From CADCTM01 sp049671305 (GTDB taxonomy: Bacteria > Cyanobacteriota > Cyanobacteriia > Cyanobacteriales > Coleofasciculaceae): a stretch of DNA of 47,444 nucleotides. The translations under genes and the position numbers were made by a program. The notes below the pieces were generated by a model that saw only the letters and a program-made list of their open reading frames with translations, ran no database searches and was not told where the DNA came from. Where the stretch lies: the NCBI GenBank assembly GCA_049671305.1, contig JBATUR010000037.1, positions 1 to 47,444 of the forward strand, given 5' to 3'. Of this stretch, positions 9,322-17,784 are shown piece after piece; position 1 is the first letter of the stretch, and every line of letters begins with the position of its first letter.

Positions 9322-11079
9322 TTAGAGCATACGATCAAAGCGATCGAGCTTTCTGAGCAAGCGAATTAAGGCAAAGCCTGCAATTGCTGCCGCAAAAGTC
9401 ACGAACAGCGCCAAGCCAACTTGACCATTAACAAATAAAATGGTAGCCGATAATGTGAAGGCACTGATTAGTAAAGTATAGTTGGTTCCGATCTGAATGC
9501 TGCTGATGCGGCGCAAGATTCGGTCTGATTCAATCGATCGCACCCGAACCCGTAAATCTCCCCGTTCCAGTTTTTCGATCGTATCTTCAATGCGTCGAGG
9601 CAAACCCAAAGCAGTATTACTAACTTGTGCCGCTTGCCGTCCCAACTCATTGAGAAAGCTATTGCCATCAGGAGTGTTGCCGTTTGTCATAATTTGCAAG
9701 GCAAAAGGTTTTGCCACCTCCATAAAATTAAAGTCTGGGTCTAATCCTTTGCCAACACCTTCTAAGGTGGAAAAAGCACGCATCACAAAGGTAAAGGTTG
9801 CCGGAAAGCGAAAAGGTTGGTCGTAGGCAATTTCATAAAGGTCTTCGCTGATTTCAGCAACCGATTGATTTTCAAACGGCTTATCCATGAAATTATCCAG
9901 CATAAACTGGACAGAGCGCCGCACTGGACCCATATCATCAGTAGGTGAGAGTGCACCCAATTCCACCAAGGAATTCACCACTCGGTCAGCATTTTTTTGG
10001 GAGATGCCAAATAGCGTTTCCATCAATTGTTCGCGCACGTTGGTTTTAATTCGTCCCATCATGCCGAAATCATAGAAAATCAAAGCACCGCCTTCGGGAC
10101 TGACCGCAATATTACCCGGATGTGGGTCAGCATGAAAGAAGCCATCGTTAAGTAGTTGTTGCAAGTAAGCTTTTGCTCCTAATTGAGCAATCAACTTCCT
10201 GTCAAGTCCTGCCGCTTCAATTGCTTCATAGTGACTGATTTTAATTCCTGGCAGATATTCCAGAGTCAAAACCCTGGGTGAGGCATAGCGCCAGTAGACA
10301 CGAGGCACTTTTACCCATTCATACTCTTGGAAATTACGGCGAAAGGTATCAGCGTTGCTGCCTTCACTGATATAGTCGATTTCTTCCCAAAGAATACGAC
10401 AGCATTCTTCGTAGATGCCCATCCAATCTCGCCCCCGTCCCCACTCAGGGTGGTTTTGAAAGTAGCGAGCAATGCCTTTGAGAATTTGTAAATCAATTGT
10501 AAAAAGTTTTTTTAAGCCCGGTCTTTGGACTTTGACAACAACTTCTTCACCAGTGTGAAGCTGGGCTTTGTGAACTTGCCCAAGACTAGCTGCCGCTAGA
10601 GGAATGGGGTCAAAACTGAGGAAGAGTTGGCTAATTGGCTTGCCTAAGTCTTGCTCAACAAATGCCTCAACTTGCGCGTAACTAAACGCTGGCACTCGGT
10701 CTTGCAGTTTAGACAATTCCTCAACATATTCACTGGGAAATAAATCGGCACGGGTAGAAAAGAGCTGCCCCACTTTGATGAAAGTTGGACCCAAATCTAA
10801 GAAAGTATCGCGAATCCAGACCGCTTGTCGTTTACGTCGGGCTGCCTTTTTTTCTTCTGTGACACCGCCTGAATAGCTCCAGGGCTTACCGTCGAGCCAT
10901 GTCCCAGTCATTAAGCTTATGACAAATGCCCAGATGTCAATAAATCGCCGTTGACGCGAGTAGTTTTCCCGATTCCAGCGATACGCTTTGTCTTTGTATG
11001 CCTTACTTTGGTCACGCTGGCTAGTCACCTGGCTTTCCTTGTACGGCTTGGATTTTGCATTTTCAGAAAGAACAGACAC
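9322..11079 (-). CDS. ABC1/AarF/UbiB family atypical kinase
   Basis: A 585-aa protein of the UbiB/ABC1 family, linked to isoprenoid quinone metabolism and, in chloroplasts, to plastoglobule lipids. Family hallmarks seen: the KxGQ motif (TFIKVGQLFSTRADLFPSEY, residues about 99-118), the Ala-rich loop AAASLGQVHKA in place of a Gly-rich loop, VVVKVQRPG with the ATP-site lysine, HADPHPGNIAV and the metal motif YDFGMMG. Two C-terminal hydrophobic segments (about residues 535-575) anchor it in a membrane. Cyanobacteria carry several paralogues, and the motifs alone do not tell which one this is. Confidence 0.93.
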   Translation of the reverse strand: MSVLSENAKSKPYKESQVTSQRDQSKAYKDKAYRWNRENYSRQRRFIDIWAFVISLMTGTWLDGKPWSYSGGVTEEKKAARRKRQAVWIRDTFLDLGPTFIKVGQLFSTRADLFPSEYVEELSKLQDRVPAFSYAQVEAFVEQDLGKPISQLFLSFDPIPLAAASLGQVHKAQLHTGEEVVVKVQRPGLKKLFTIDLQILKGIARYFQNHPEWGRGRDWMGIYEECCRILWEEIDYISEGSNADTFRRNFQEYEWVKVPRVYWRYASPRVLTLEYLPGIKISHYEAIEAAGLDRKLIAQLGAKAYLQQLLNDGFFHADPHPGNIAVSPEGGALIFYDFGMMGRIKTNVREQLMETLFGISQKNADRVVNSLVELGALSPTDDMGPVRRSVQFMLDNFMDKPFENQSVAEISEDLYEIAYDQPFRFPATFTFVMRAFSTLEGVGKGLDPDFNFMEVAKPFALQIMTNGNTPDGNSFLNELGRQAAQVSNTALGLPRRIEDTIEKLERGDLRVRVRSIESDRILRRISSIQIGTNYTLLISAFTLSATILFVNGQVGLALFVTFAAAIAGFALIRLLRKLDRFDRML

Positions 11080-11216
11080 TCAGGTTCCTAAATTAGTGTT
11101 TCAAAAAAGCGATAACTAAACCAATCTTCACTCTTATTTACTTGTTAATCTTTTTTTTGAGAAATTTAATCCTTCTCCCGGCTAGTTTATGCAAGCTATC
11201 ATCGAAACTTCTAACT

Positions 11217-11549
11217 TTAGACTGATTGATTACGGTAGTTTTGTAGCTCGGCACGCAATCGAGCAATTTCGGCTCGTAGGTCGTCAATATTGGCTTGCAC
11301 ATCTGTTGGCGCTGTGAAACCTGTCGTGGTGGTGGTGGTGGTAGTGGTGCGTCCTTGTCCGTTGATTTCGGCTTCACGGGCGGCACGTGCCATCACGTCT
11401 TCAGTGAATTGGCGTAGTCTTTCCCGTTGTTCGGCATCAAATTTGCCTAGTTCACTGAGGGCATTGGTGAGGGCGTCTTCAACTTGTTCGTTGATGGCTT
11501 GGGCAACCGCTCTACCGACGAAAAAAGCGTGAATTACTGAGTTACTCAT
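11217..11549 (-). CDS. Small conserved coiled-coil protein with poly-Thr linker
   Basis: A 110-aa protein of a type I recall as conserved in cyanobacteria (possibly DUF6825), without defined function. The N-terminal helix (residues 5-60, VIHAFFVGRAVAQAIN to VMARAAREAE) is amphipathic. A linker of nine consecutive threonines sits at about residues 68-76, encoded by an ACC-rich tract. A short C-terminal coiled coil follows (DDLRAEIARLRAELQN). No signal peptide is visible. Other open frames over the same bases owe their length to the repeat tract. It sits between the kinase-fold gene and the UbiB-like gene, all leftward. Confidence 0.7.
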   Translation of the reverse strand: MSNSVIHAFFVGRAVAQAINEQVEDALTNALSELGKFDAEQRERLRQFTEDVMARAAREAEINGQGRTTTTTTTTTGFTAPTDVQANIDDLRAEIARLRAELQNYRNQSV

Positions 11550-11626
11550 AGTAAAAATTCTTTAGTATCCGCAACAAATTATAACGTGATTAACCAGTCA
11601 GTTGCTCTTAAACCTCTTGATCTTGC

Positions 11627-12835
11627 TCAAAGTGGGACTTTGGCAGGAGGTTGTGACATGGGCCAGTTGCTCGTAGGCGGAAATGATTGCTCAGAGTGCA
11701 TAAGTGTCGAACCGGGTCCTTGGGGGCTATTCAGGCGCAAGGCAAAGCCAAATCCGATGCCTGCTGCAGCGGCAATGGTTCCTGTCATTAACAATGCTCT
11801 TATTGGTGACTTGGTTTTTTTGACTGGGGGCTTTTTGAGTTTGTGTTGGGGTGAGGAAGTTTGGGGGGGAATTTTATAAGTTGTCACTAAATTCTGAGCT
11901 AATGAGGTTTGAGGGTTAGAGTTGTTTAATACAGGTGGTTGCGGCTTTTGGATGTTAGAATTTGGCGGTTTTCTTATATTCAGGTTTGCTGGTGTAGATA
12001 ATAGGGAAAGCCAAGCATCTACAGTTTGAGGACGTTTTGAGTCCGTAAGTTCTAAACCGCGCCAAATTGCCCACTTAACTTCTGGACTAAGGACAGGTTG
12101 GGTGATTTTCTGGAATAATTGACGATACTCTTCTTGGTCTTGGCGATCGCTGTTACTGGAACTGTGCAATATTTCCCGCACTGATGCCGGTAAAGGGGGA
12201 CGCCCTGCTAGCAGGCAATAAAAAGTTGCTGCTAAGGCGTAGACATCTGTTGCCTGGGTGGGCGGTGTCTTTCCAGAAAATTGCTCTAATGCTGCATAGC
12301 CAGCAAAGTTGAAATTGTCGGCGCTGGGCATGGCTGCGGTCGTCAACTTGGTAATTCTACAACACAAAACCAGATTTTCGGTATTTTGCCGCAGTATGAT
12401 GTTTTCTGGATTGATATCTTGATGCAGCAAGCCAGCTTTGTGCAATACTCTTAAACCCGCAGCAACTTGACGTATCCATTTTAGGGCTTTCGTTTCGGGC
12501 AGTACTTGGTTTTGAATTATTTGAGCTAGTGTTTGCCCTTGAATGTCTTCTATAACCAAGTAGGGCAACGAGTCTTCTTCAAAGTAGTCGAGGACTTGCA
12601 CAAGATGGGGATTTTGGCAACGCTGCAAGCGAGTTGCTATTTGTGGCAGTTGTTGTTTAAATTGCTCAAACTCGGAATGTTGGTGTAGCTTTTCTCCAAA
12701 GCTTTTGATGATGACGGTTTTACCTGACGATACCTGAGTTGCTTTGTAGGTAATTTCCAACATTCCTTTGCCCGTTTGGGTTTCAAGAATGTATGCGCCA
12801 TTATGAAGCACGGCTTGGGTCATTAAATTCATCAA
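11627..12835 (-). CDS. Ser/Thr protein kinase-fold protein, probable pseudokinase
   Basis: A 402-aa Hanks-type kinase-fold protein with one C-terminal membrane helix (about residues 345-366) and a Pro/Asn/Lys-rich linker before it. The ATP lysine K44 (VIIKSF) and the catalytic-loop H138-Q-D140 with N145 are kept. The DFG triad is not: the aligned position reads CRI (159-161, after ENLVLC). The Gly-rich loop is degenerate (GKGMLEITY, third Gly is Glu), and the usual AAPEQ near the activation segment is AALEQ (181-185). By family knowledge, loss of the DFG Asp removes the main Mg-binding residue, so I infer it is catalytically dead or weak. It may be a membrane-anchored scaffold. Confidence 0.85.
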   Translation of the reverse strand: MMNLMTQAVLHNGAYILETQTGKGMLEITYKATQVSSGKTVIIKSFGEKLHQHSEFEQFKQQLPQIATRLQRCQNPHLVQVLDYFEEDSLPYLVIEDIQGQTLAQIIQNQVLPETKALKWIRQVAAGLRVLHKAGLLHQDINPENIILRQNTENLVLCCRITKLTTAAMPSADNFNFAGYAALEQFSGKTPPTQATDVYALAATFYCLLAGRPPLPASVREILHSSSNSDRQDQEEYRQLFQKITQPVLSPEVKWAIWRGLELTDSKRPQTVDAWLSLLSTPANLNIRKPPNSNIQKPQPPVLNNSNPQTSLAQNLVTTYKIPPQTSSPQHKLKKPPVKKTKSPIRALLMTGTIAAAAGIGFGFALRLNSPQGPGSTLMHSEQSFPPTSNWPMSQPPAKVPL

Positions 12836-12935
12836 AATTTACTTACCGTTTTCCAACATTATGCTACCTTAAGCGCGGCTCTAGATTATCTAAAAAAAAC
12901 GATGACCATCTGAACAGTTTCTGATCAAGTAGAGC

Positions 12936-15668
12936 TTATTGAAAATTTTTCGGCTCAGGTAAAGGATAATGCTGTAGCAGAAAAGCGATCGCCTCTTCTC
13001 TATTTTCAATAACTCGATCTAAGATCGCTGCTAACAGAGTATCTAAAATTTCTTTATATTGTGGTCCTGGCTTATAACCCAACTGTTTGAGATCATTGCC
13101 GTTTAAGGGTGCTTGCACATTAGCCAAATTACTGAAATATTGCCAAAGCTTACGTCTTATATTTCTCGGACTGGCAACAGCTAGTAAAATTAAAGTTGAT
13201 ATTTGATAAGGACGCAATAACTGCACAATTTCACTGTTGAGCTTGAGCGATAAGAGTGATTTAATAACTCTTGTTTGAGCAAGCTCCAATTGTTGTAATC
13301 GTTCAATACTATCAAGCGGTAATTGAAGCTGATTGGCGACTTGACCACGTGCTGTATCCTCAAGATGAGCAATTATTACTTCCAAGCGCAGCAGCCAATG
13401 TTCTAAAGTGTGATTGGGATCAAAACGTTTTAACCAACGGTCAACCAAGCGTATTTTCCGCCATAATGAGTTATCTAAAACTAAGCTGGGATGAATACAA
13501 CGTAATGCGCCTAATCTTTCTAAAAGTTGTAACGCTTCCTGCCAATATGGTGCTTGCAGAATTAACTTAAGTTCCGCTTTGAGTCGGGTTTGTAAAGCAG
13601 GTGCTTTGGCATTTTCAGCAAGCGATCGCTCATAAACACCGCTTTCTAAGGCATAGTGTATATATTCTTGGGTTTGTGCTTCAATTTGAAAACCTAAACG
13701 TACGGCAAATCTGACAGCGCGATAAATACGAGTCGGATCTTCAATAAAGCTATTGGGATGTAAAACACGAATTAAATGCGATCGCAAATCTAACCTACCA
13801 CCAAAAAAATCTAATAACGCTAATGAACCAGATTTTTCCTCTGTCAGTCGCACCGCCATCGCATTAATGGTAAAATCACGCCGATACAAGTCTTGACGAA
13901 TTGAACTTGCTTCAACTTCCGGATTAGCTGCAGGGTAGGGATAAAATTCAGTCCGAGCTGTGGCAATATCAATCCATAATGATTCTAAAACCGGAGCGTT
14001 ATGCCACAATAAAGCTGCAGTTTGAAAAGCTCCGTGAACCTCTAAACGAGCATGAGGATGGCTTTTTTGCAGTGCCGTAGCTAATGTGACTCCCGCACCA
14101 ACATCTGCCGAGTTATGGAAGCCATCTACTACCAAATCAATATCCTTCAGAAGCAGCCTCTCAGAGCCTTGGGCGAGTAATAAGTCTCTGACGCCTCCCC
14201 CCACTAGATATAGATGCCAGCCGTGTTTTTGGGCTTCCTGGGCGGCTTGGGTGAGCAAATTCCACAAAGCTGGGGCAAGACGTGATTGTAATTTGATCAG
14301 GAATTGGGAATTGCTAGTTGGCGAAATTGTTAAATAATCTTCACTTTCTGGGTTATATAGTTGCCGCAAAACATCGGTGCGTGTCACAATACCCAACAAT
14401 TGCCCATTTTCCACAACTGGTAGTCGCCCAATATCAGATGTGACCATCAACGATTGCATCTCACTAAGCAGAGTTTGAGATGTAATAGTTTTAACATTCT
14501 TGGTCATATAACCTTTAACTTTGGCATGACCAAAACCATGATGTAGCGCTAAGTCAATATCTCGTCGCGAAATAATTCCTACAAGTTGGTCTTGTTGATC
14601 AACAACTACTAGCCCAGAATGTCCATAACGTAATAAAATCCTTTGGGCATCATTAATCGTTGTAGCAGGGCGAATTGTTCTGACAGGTGAGGACATTAAT
14701 TCCCTAGCTTTGGGTGGTTGGGGAATTTGCTCTTGTAGTTGGGTTATTAGTTGTTCGATAATTTGGCTGGAATTAACATCTCGCAGGTTAACGGCAGCAG
14801 CTTGAGAATGTCCACCACCTCCCAGGGGTTGGAATAATTGGTTTAAGTTTGTGCCTTCAATATGCGATCGCCCAATAATAGTTAGGTAAGATGGTGAGTT
14901 ATCTTCAACTCCTTGCCGTTTTGAATATTCTGCAGCTAGTAACAAAGCATCAGTTTCGCTTATTTCTAGCAGTCGCGTCGCTAAACTAGATAAACCCGGC
15001 ACATACTCAGGAGTTTTCAGCATTACCCAAGTCAAGCTATAACCATTGTGGGTTAAGCTGTGCAAGTTATCTAAGGCAGTGCTGAAGAGGAGTTGTAACT
15101 CTGGTGACAGCGATGGTGTAATGTATTGAGAAATTTGCTTGACATTTGCACCTTGTGCCATCAACCAAGCCAATGCCGCAGCATCTCGTGTCGTGGTTTG
15201 GTCAAAAGTCAGGGAACCTGTGTCAACATGGATACCTAATGCCATGATATTGGCTTCGGCAGTGGTTAATTGAAGCTCAGTTTTTTGTAATTGTTCAACA
15301 ATTAAAGTAGTAGTTGCGCCAACCGAGTCAAGGTGGCTAATTGTGGATCTAATATCAGATTGAAGATCGAGGTGATGATCGTAGACTTCAATTGATTGTA
15401 AATTAGGTAAATCCAACCACTCGGCAGCTTTGCCTATGCGATCGCGTTTTTGGGTATCAACAATCGTTAATGACTGAATTTGCTCAATATTAACAGCACG
15501 ACGCTCAATCAAAGCATACTCGTCTCGATGCAATGCCAAAAAATCTCGCACCGTCGGATCAGCACCACCAGTTAAAACAACTTTCGCTCCCAGCTTGAGC
15601 CGTGTCAACCCAACGGCAGCACCAAGAGCATCAAAATCAGCGGTTGTGTGACATAAAATTAGATCCAT
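12936..15668 (-). CDS. DHH-CBS-tRNA nucleotidyltransferase fusion (CCA-/A-adding type)
   Basis: A 910-aa fusion. Residues 1-310 form a DHH/DHHA1 phosphoesterase module: DxD near residue 11-13 (ADFDALGAA), DHH at 97-99 and GGGGHSQAAAV near 280-290. Residues about 318-440 are two CBS domains (for example GIISRRDIDLAL, GIVTRTDVLRQL). The rest is a class II nucleotidyltransferase with LYLVGGGVRDLLL, the metal pair in DIDLVVDG, RRDFTINAMAV and DPTRIYRAVRFA. In bacteria such enzymes add CCA, CC or A to tRNA 3' ends, or act as poly(A) polymerases. Some cyanobacteria split CC- and A-adding between two enzymes; which activity this one has is not decided by sequence. It is divergent from psbZ. Confidence 0.92.
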   Translation of the reverse strand: MDLILCHTTADFDALGAAVGLTRLKLGAKVVLTGGADPTVRDFLALHRDEYALIERRAVNIEQIQSLTIVDTQKRDRIGKAAEWLDLPNLQSIEVYDHHLDLQSDIRSTISHLDSVGATTTLIVEQLQKTELQLTTAEANIMALGIHVDTGSLTFDQTTTRDAAALAWLMAQGANVKQISQYITPSLSPELQLLFSTALDNLHSLTHNGYSLTWVMLKTPEYVPGLSSLATRLLEISETDALLLAAEYSKRQGVEDNSPSYLTIIGRSHIEGTNLNQLFQPLGGGGHSQAAAVNLRDVNSSQIIEQLITQLQEQIPQPPKARELMSSPVRTIRPATTINDAQRILLRYGHSGLVVVDQQDQLVGIISRRDIDLALHHGFGHAKVKGYMTKNVKTITSQTLLSEMQSLMVTSDIGRLPVVENGQLLGIVTRTDVLRQLYNPESEDYLTISPTSNSQFLIKLQSRLAPALWNLLTQAAQEAQKHGWHLYLVGGGVRDLLLAQGSERLLLKDIDLVVDGFHNSADVGAGVTLATALQKSHPHARLEVHGAFQTAALLWHNAPVLESLWIDIATARTEFYPYPAANPEVEASSIRQDLYRRDFTINAMAVRLTEEKSGSLALLDFFGGRLDLRSHLIRVLHPNSFIEDPTRIYRAVRFAVRLGFQIEAQTQEYIHYALESGVYERSLAENAKAPALQTRLKAELKLILQAPYWQEALQLLERLGALRCIHPSLVLDNSLWRKIRLVDRWLKRFDPNHTLEHWLLRLEVIIAHLEDTARGQVANQLQLPLDSIERLQQLELAQTRVIKSLLSLKLNSEIVQLLRPYQISTLILLAVASPRNIRRKLWQYFSNLANVQAPLNGNDLKQLGYKPGPQYKEILDTLLAAILDRVIENREEAIAFLLQHYPLPEPKNFQ

Positions 15669-16039
15669 GTGTTTTGTCTTGTTGGCGTTGTCAGGATAAT
15701 TGCAGAAAGTTAAATAATTTTTTGTAGTTTATTAATTAAGAGCATATTGGTGCGACCAGCGATCTTTGCTAAAGTAGTTTAATTGCTTGTACATCCCTGC
15801 CATCTGCAAAAACCAAGCTTATGGGTATATGTAACAAAAAAAATTTTGGGTCTTAGGAACTAGGACTTTTGCTGTCTGCTGGCTTGTCAGACTTTTCGAC
15901 AATAGGAAACAACGATAGAAAAGCGCAGCCGACGAGCAAGCCGGAAGCCTGATCTGTTTTAGGATAAGGTAGTTGACTATTAGTTAAGTTCGACAAGATT
16001 TTTTTGTCCGATTCACTGCTCGTTTTGGGAGAATAGAAA
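15669..16039. other. Divergent promoter region, CCA-type gene / psbZ
   Basis: About 370 bp that must hold the leftward promoter of the nucleotidyltransferase fusion and the rightward psbZ promoter. I cannot assign convincing -35/-10 boxes. An open frame on the minus strand (15853-16050) overlaps the psbZ start and lacks family features. Confidence 0.45.
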
Positions 16040-16228
16040 ATGTCTGTCATATTTCAAATTTCACTCTTCGCTTTGGTTGCCTTGTCCTTCGTCATGGTGG
16101 TTGGGGTACCCGTTGCCTACGCCACACCTCAAAACTGGAATCAATCGAAAAACTTGATATTTCTAGGTTCTGGGCTCTGGGCGGCTCTTGTTATTTTAGT
16201 CGGTGTCTTGAACTTTTTAGTGGTTTAA
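16040..16228 (+). CDS. psbZ: Photosystem II protein PsbZ (Ycf9)
   Basis: A 62-aa thylakoid membrane protein with two transmembrane helices, a size and layout typical of PsbZ. Helix 1 (about residues 4-26) contains ALVALSFVMVVGVPVAYA. The loop PQNWNQSKN follows, then helix 2 (about 39-60), GLWAALVILVGVLNFLVV. PsbZ sits at the periphery of the PSII core and stabilises supercomplexes and PSII-antenna contacts. ribH follows after 57 nt on the same strand, a psbZ-ribH order I recall from other cyanobacteria. Confidence 0.97.
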   Translation: MSVIFQISLFALVALSFVMVVGVPVAYATPQNWNQSKNLIFLGSGLWAALVILVGVLNFLVV

Positions 16229-16285
16229 AGTAGAAATAAGTCCACGCTCAACTTTTCTTTGATTTAAGGATTTTAGATACTCACC

Positions 16286-16876
16286 ATGGCAGTTTTCGAG
16301 GGTAATTTTACTTCAGCAACATCCTTCCGGTTTGCGGTCGTGATCGGTCGTTTTAATGACCTGATTACAGACAAGCTTTTAGCGGGGTGTCAAGATTGCT
16401 TGAAACGCCACGGTGTTGACCCCAATCCCCAAGGTACTCAAGTAGATTATATTTGGGTGCCTGGGAGTTTTGAGGTGGCGATGATGGCGCGGCAAGCAGC
16501 GCTGAGTCATCGTTATGACGCGGTGATTTGTTTGGGTGCCGTTATTAAAGGTCAAACACCTCATTTTGATTATGTCTCGGCTGAGGTTTCTAAAGGAATT
16601 GCCGCCGCCAGTTTTCAGACGGGAGTGCCTGTAATTTTTGGCGTTTTAACCGTAGATACCATGCAACAGGCTTTGGAAAGGGCAGGAATTAAGGGCAATA
16701 AAGGTTGGGATTATGCCTTGAATGCCCTGGAAATGGCAAGTTTAATGAAGAATTTTAAGGGTAATGGTGCTGCTGATCATTCTTATGATCAGACAATCAC
16801 CACGGCGGCACTGCCTGCTGCTAACGGTGCACTTGTTTCTGACTCAGTGGTTGAACAAGAATCGGCAAGTCCTTAA
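16286..16876 (+). CDS. ribH: 6,7-dimethyl-8-ribityllumazine synthase
   Basis: Penultimate enzyme of riboflavin synthesis, condensing the ribityl-aminopyrimidine with dihydroxybutanone phosphate. Motifs: FAVVIGRFN near the N-terminus, VPGSFEV (substrate loop), GAVIKGQTPHFDYV with the catalytic histidine, and FGVLTVDTMQQALERAG. The product is 196 aa. The core ends around residue 160, and the extra C-terminal tail (rich in Ala, Ser, Val) is low in complexity, so the length excess over the usual ~155-165 aa is in this tail. It lies 57 nt after psbZ and is probably co-transcribed with it. Confidence 0.97.
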   Translation: MAVFEGNFTSATSFRFAVVIGRFNDLITDKLLAGCQDCLKRHGVDPNPQGTQVDYIWVPGSFEVAMMARQAALSHRYDAVICLGAVIKGQTPHFDYVSAEVSKGIAAASFQTGVPVIFGVLTVDTMQQALERAGIKGNKGWDYALNALEMASLMKNFKGNGAADHSYDQTITTAALPAANGALVSDSVVEQESASP

Positions 16877-17022
16877 CTCTTCGTCTCTAGCTTTACACTC
16901 ATTGCGGTTAGATAAATTTTGTCAGTACTTCTGTTTTGGCAGTTGCAAGGCATGAGCTAAAAAATTATGGTCAGAGCCTTGACAAATTTTGAAAAATCTG
17001 AGAAATTAGAGATTACTGCAAT

Positions 17023-17094
17023 GCGGGTATAGCTCAGTGGTAGAGCGTCACCTTGCCAAGGTGAATGTCGCGCGTTCGAATCGCGTTACCCGCT
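17023..17094 (+). tRNA. tRNA-Gly (GCC)
   Basis: 72 nt fold into a full cloverleaf. The acceptor arm is GCGGGTA with TACCCGC, discriminator T (usual for glycine). The D arm contains AGCTCAGTGGTAGAGC. The anticodon stem is TCACC/GGTGA with loop TTGCCAA, giving anticodon GCC. The T loop is TTCGAAT. CCA is not encoded. Confidence 0.97.
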
Positions 17095-17372
17095 TCAAAA
17101 ATCTCAATAATCCATTTCTTCTTTAACCGATAAGGCTTAGAGAAATCAAAGTGCTCAATCGTTCAAGGAGATAAAAAGCCAGGATTTGTGAACTTTGAAG
17201 AAAGCGATAATATGGTGAAGACGGAAGTTTCCTGCCCATTTTCCAAGGTAGGTTTCTGGCGGTCAACAAATCGTAGTGTGCCATCATTTTAATTAAGAGT
17301 GATTGAGCAACATTATGCTCCGGGTGTTTTGGTTAATATTTGCTTGAACTATTTTGATTTTTAATAGCGCTT

Positions 17373-17783
17373 GTGCCATCTCAAAAAACTCAGAAGATAG
17401 ACTTAAGTACTGAGTACCCCTGCCCTTGTCGGCGTCGTGGGGCTTTAGTACCGATTACCCTGACGGAAGCCTTTGGCTGCAACCGCTGTCAGCAAATTTT
17501 TGTGGTTGAAGAAAGTGGTTATGTAATTGAGCAACTGTCCACAAATTACCCCTACAAAAAAGCCTGGCGTTGGACAGGACATCGCTGGAATACAGCTAAT
17601 GCTAGTCTTGGAGAAAGTTACCTACCCGTAGCGTTAGGAATTGTCTTGGTGTTGCTAATTTTTTGGCTACCCTTGGCACTAAAATCACCAACCAAACCAA
17701 TCATCATTATTTTCTTTGCCTTACTAGCATTACTGTTGGTGTTAATTCCCCCGCTAATCGTCTGGTTAGCTCACAGGCGTTAA
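17373..17783 (+). CDS. Zinc-ribbon, two-helix membrane protein
   Basis: A 136-aa protein beginning at a GTG. The N-terminal part has two cysteine pairs, CPCRRRG (near residues 17-23) and CNRCQ (near 36-40), forming a likely zinc ribbon that reads like a general Zn-binding knuckle. The C-terminal part has two hydrophobic helices (about residues 85-105 and 110-133), so it should be a small membrane protein with a soluble metal-binding head. Its stop is one base before the ATG of the proA paralogue, so translation is tightly coupled. I recall similar proteins in cyanobacteria, without function. Confidence 0.75.
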   Translation: MPSQKTQKIDLSTEYPCPCRRRGALVPITLTEAFGCNRCQQIFVVEESGYVIEQLSTNYPYKKAWRWTGHRWNTANASLGESYLPVALGIVLVLLIFWLPLALKSPTKPIIIIFFALLALLLVLIPPLIVWLAHRR

Positions 17784-17784
17784 C

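Noticed and set aside
11138..11386. 82-codon minus-strand frame with Pro run, and plus-strand frame 11290-11532 with Val run
   Set aside because: Both are other-frame readings of the ACC repeat in the Thr-rich gene.
13271..13570. 99-codon frame antisense to the nucleotidyltransferase fusion
   Set aside because: Antisense shadow of a supported gene.
15853..16050. Minus-strand 65-codon frame overlapping the psbZ start
   Set aside because: No family features, overlaps a certain gene and its promoter region, and starts inside psbZ.
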